NCBI RefSeq assembly: GCF_900113245.1
Contig: NZ_FOOQ01000006.1
Span: 106,578-170,577, forward strand
DNA length: 64,000 nt
Source of the DNA: Halopelagius inordinatus
Lineage (GTDB): Archaea; Halobacteriota; Halobacteria; Halobacteriales; Haloferacaceae
Direction: 5' to 3'
In this document: piece by piece, positions 62,247-64,000 of the stretch
Numbering within the stretch: the first letter of the stretch is position 1
Layout: every line of letters begins with the position of its first letter
Program-made: the position numbers and the translations under genes
The notes under the pieces: generated by a model
Database searches by the model: none
Told to the model about the DNA's origin: nothing
The model's input: only the letters and a program-made list of their open reading frames with translations

Positions 62247-63365
62247 ATGAACCCCATAGAACTTCGCGCTGACACGCCCGCTCTGCACGAGGACGTTTAC
62301 CTGAACTTCGGCGCTCACGGGCCGAGCCCGCAGTACGTCGTCGAGGCTGCCGACGAGTTCGTCCAATCACACGAGTACGAGGCGAACGCTCGAAACGACC
62401 CTTACGACGTGGCGTTCGACGCGTACGACCGGGCGCGAAAGCGCGTCGCAGACTTCGTCGGTGCGGACGCCGCCGATATCGCTCTCACGGAGAGTACGAC
62501 CGCGGGAATCAACGCCGTCGCGAACGCCATCGACTGGCAATCCGGCGATACTGTCGTTCGGACCGACCTCGAACACCCGGCGGGAACGCTCCCGTGGCAA
62601 CGCTTGGAACGGGAGGGAGTCGAAGTCCGCGTCGTCGAAACTGAGGGCGGTCGCGTCGATCTCGACGATTTCGCTGCGGCCGTCGACGACGCACGTCTGG
62701 CGTGTTTCAGCGCGGTGACGTGGACTCACGGCACCCGGTTGCCCGTCGCCGACCTCGTCGATATCGCTCACGAGGCCGGTGCGTTTGCGCTCGTCGACGC
62801 TGTGCAGGTGCCGGGACAGCTTCCGATGGACGTCGGTGAGTGGGGAGCCGACGCCGTCGCGGCGGCCGGCCACAAATGGCTGCTGGGACTGTGGGGCGGT
62901 GGCTTCCTCTACGTCGACCGTGACGCCGCCGAATCCCTCCTGCCTACCACAGTTGGTTACCGAAGTGTCGAGACGCCGACCGCAGACCCCTACAAGTTCG
63001 CGCCCGGGGCACGGCGATTCGAGGTCGGATCGTCGAACCCGGCTCCACACGTCGCCTTGGCCGAGGCGGTCACTGTGATCGACGAGGTGGGGATCGACCG
63101 TATCGCGGAACGAATTCAGGAACTGGCCGGGCGGCTGACCGACGGTATCCCAGCCGAGCGACTCTACAGCCCGATGGATCCCGAGTCGGGACTCGTGACG
63201 ATCGATGTCGATGATCCCGAAGCGACGGTCGATCGGCTCGCTTCGAGGGGAATCGTCGTTCGCGCTCTGCCCGCACCGAACGCCATCCGCGCATCTGTCC
63301 ACGCAGTCAATACTCGCGCCGAGGTCGATGAACTGCTCGACGCGCTCGAACCGGAGTGGACCTGA
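62247..63365 (+). CDS. Class V aminotransferase/cysteine-desulfurase-like PLP enzyme
   Basis: A 372-residue fold-type I PLP enzyme with Schiff-base K210 (AAGHKWLLG), D184 in LVDAVQVPG and the T-x-S-T region TESTTAGINAVA. This group includes cysteine desulfurases, selenocysteine lyases and isopenicillin-epimerase-like enzymes; the lack of an IscS/SufS loop Cys means true desulfurase activity is not assured. It directly follows thioredoxin. Confidence 0.88.
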   Translation: MNPIELRADTPALHEDVYLNFGAHGPSPQYVVEAADEFVQSHEYEANARNDPYDVAFDAYDRARKRVADFVGADAADIALTESTTAGINAVANAIDWQSGDTVVRTDLEHPAGTLPWQRLEREGVEVRVVETEGGRVDLDDFAAAVDDARLACFSAVTWTHGTRLPVADLVDIAHEAGAFALVDAVQVPGQLPMDVGEWGADAVAAAGHKWLLGLWGGGFLYVDRDAAESLLPTTVGYRSVETPTADPYKFAPGARRFEVGSSNPAPHVALAEAVTVIDEVGIDRIAERIQELAGRLTDGIPAERLYSPMDPESGLVTIDVDDPEATVDRLASRGIVVRALPAPNAIRASVHAVNTRAEVDELLDALEPEWT

Positions 63366-63645
63366 CGCGGCCCCCGAACTCCGCATCGGTTCGCTACGAC
63401 GGGTTCTCGCGGTCTGTGGCACACGAGCGGTGCCGCCGGGGTGTTCACCGACGAGATACTGCAAACGGCAAGAGAAGCAACAGGGGGGATCGCTCACCCG
63501 TACGCGACCGTTCTCGTCGTCGACGGCGTGACCGCAGTACGTGGAGTGAACTTCGAGGCCAGACGCTACCGGCTCTCCGATCAACGTCTCGGACGCGTCC
63601 GCCTCCGCGATTCGGAATCTGATTTCGGGGCTCGCTCGTCGAAGA

Positions 63646-64000
63646 TCAGACGAGGAGTTGGATGTCGGCGTCGGCCATGTCCTGGATGGCGGTGGCCGCG
63701 CCGACGCCGGTGGTGACGCCGTCGTAGAAGTCGTGTTCGTCGTAGTCCATGAGGTCGATGGTCATCTGGCACGCCTGAAACTCCACGCCCATATCCAGGC
63801 TGGTTTCGATGAGTTCCTCGATGGTCGCGGTATCGTTGTCCTCGATTCGCTTCGCCATCATCGTCGTGGTCATGCGGTCCATGCCGGGGAGCGCGCCGAC
63901 GATGTTCGGGACGGGCATGTTCGGGTTTCCGACGGAACTGAGCTTGAGGTTCTTCGAGCGCTCCTCGTGGAGGATGTCGAGTCCCCAGAACGTGTGGAAG
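63646..64000 (-). CDS. DsrE/DsrF-like family protein, partial (N-terminus beyond window)
   Basis: The C-terminal ~117 residues read in the minus frame to the window edge. The part in the window includes FHTFWGLDILHEERSK, GNPNMPVPNIVGALPGMDRM and the C-terminal GVEFQACQMTIDLMDYDEHDF. DsrE-type proteins carry and transfer sulfur; the Cys in FQACQMT is the likely persulfide site. The gene continues past position 64000, so its start cannot be given. It fits the sulfur-handling theme of this end of the window. Confidence 0.88.
   Translation of the reverse strand, partial: FHTFWGLDILHEERSKNLKLSSVGNPNMPVPNIVGALPGMDRMTTTMMAKRIEDNDTATIEELIETSLDMGVEFQACQMTIDLMDYDEHDFYDGVTTGVGAATAIQDMADADIQLLV

Noticed and set aside
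63441..63716. Plus-strand frame between the class V enzyme and DsrE
   Set aside because: No recognisable family, and it overlaps the end of the DsrE gene; too weak to call.

Overview
The window is chromosomal (or large-replicon) DNA of a haloarchaeon (class Halobacteria). The predicted proteins are strongly acidic, codons are GC-rich, and secreted proteins carry Tat (twin-arginine) signals with lipoboxes. Many genes are leaderless, with a TATA-like box about 25-30 bases before the start codon. Several families are typical of this class: HTH-10 regulators, DUF7344, DUF7521-like proteins, and halophilic ferredoxin. I cannot place it below class level from sequence alone.

Region 1 (1-3.5 kb): a J-domain/ferredoxin fusion, a DoxX-type membrane protein, an HTH-10 regulator and a RidA-type protein.

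Region 2 (3.5-33 kb) reads as a carbohydrate-utilisation locus, probably for pectin or rhamnogalacturonan oligosaccharides. It has glycan-attacking enzymes (GH28, GH105, a secreted beta-helix protein, GH3, a sulfatase, an SGNH esterase). It has a complete Dpp/Opp-type ABC importer. It also has the enzymes of an oxidative uronate route: uronate dehydrogenase, a galactarolactone-cycloisomerase/dehydratase-type enolase and a KdgD-type lyase. The last step, alpha-ketoglutarate semialdehyde dehydrogenase, is present only as a 120-residue gene with its whole catalytic centre deleted. A second enolase, an SMP-30 lactonase and an FAH-family hydrolase fit deoxy-sugar (for example rhamnose) acid catabolism. 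An IclR regulator sits divergent to the FAH gene.

Region 3 (33-46.4 kb) is an organic-acid locus. A second IclR regulator is divergent to a four-gene run (MmgE/PrpD, acyl-CoA dehydrogenase, MaoC hydratase, family I CoA-transferase). This is the same gene-family set as the Pseudomonas itaconate-degradation cluster. Next to it are a TAXI-type TRAP transporter, a DJ-1 protein, a UspA, a 4-oxalocrotonate-tautomerase-like protein and an MFS transporter.

Region 4 (46.4-55 kb) is looser and in part AT-rich. It holds DUF2249, an NnrS/oxidase-like membrane protein, a cupin, an ArsC-like phosphatase, a DUF3592 protein, a degraded gene fragment, small regulators, a LolA-like lipid-carrier-fold protein and a truncated haemoglobin.

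Region 5 (55-64 kb) looks like a thiol/sulfur module: a cysteine-bearing HTH regulator, a methyltransferase, CoA-disulfide-reductase-like flavoprotein, M20 deacylase, thioredoxin, class V aminotransferase and DsrE. Inside it lies an unusual surface protein, a Tat-exported YadA-head-like repeat protein ending in an S74-type chaperone domain and a coiled coil.

No rRNA, tRNA, CRISPR array or intact insertion sequence was seen.
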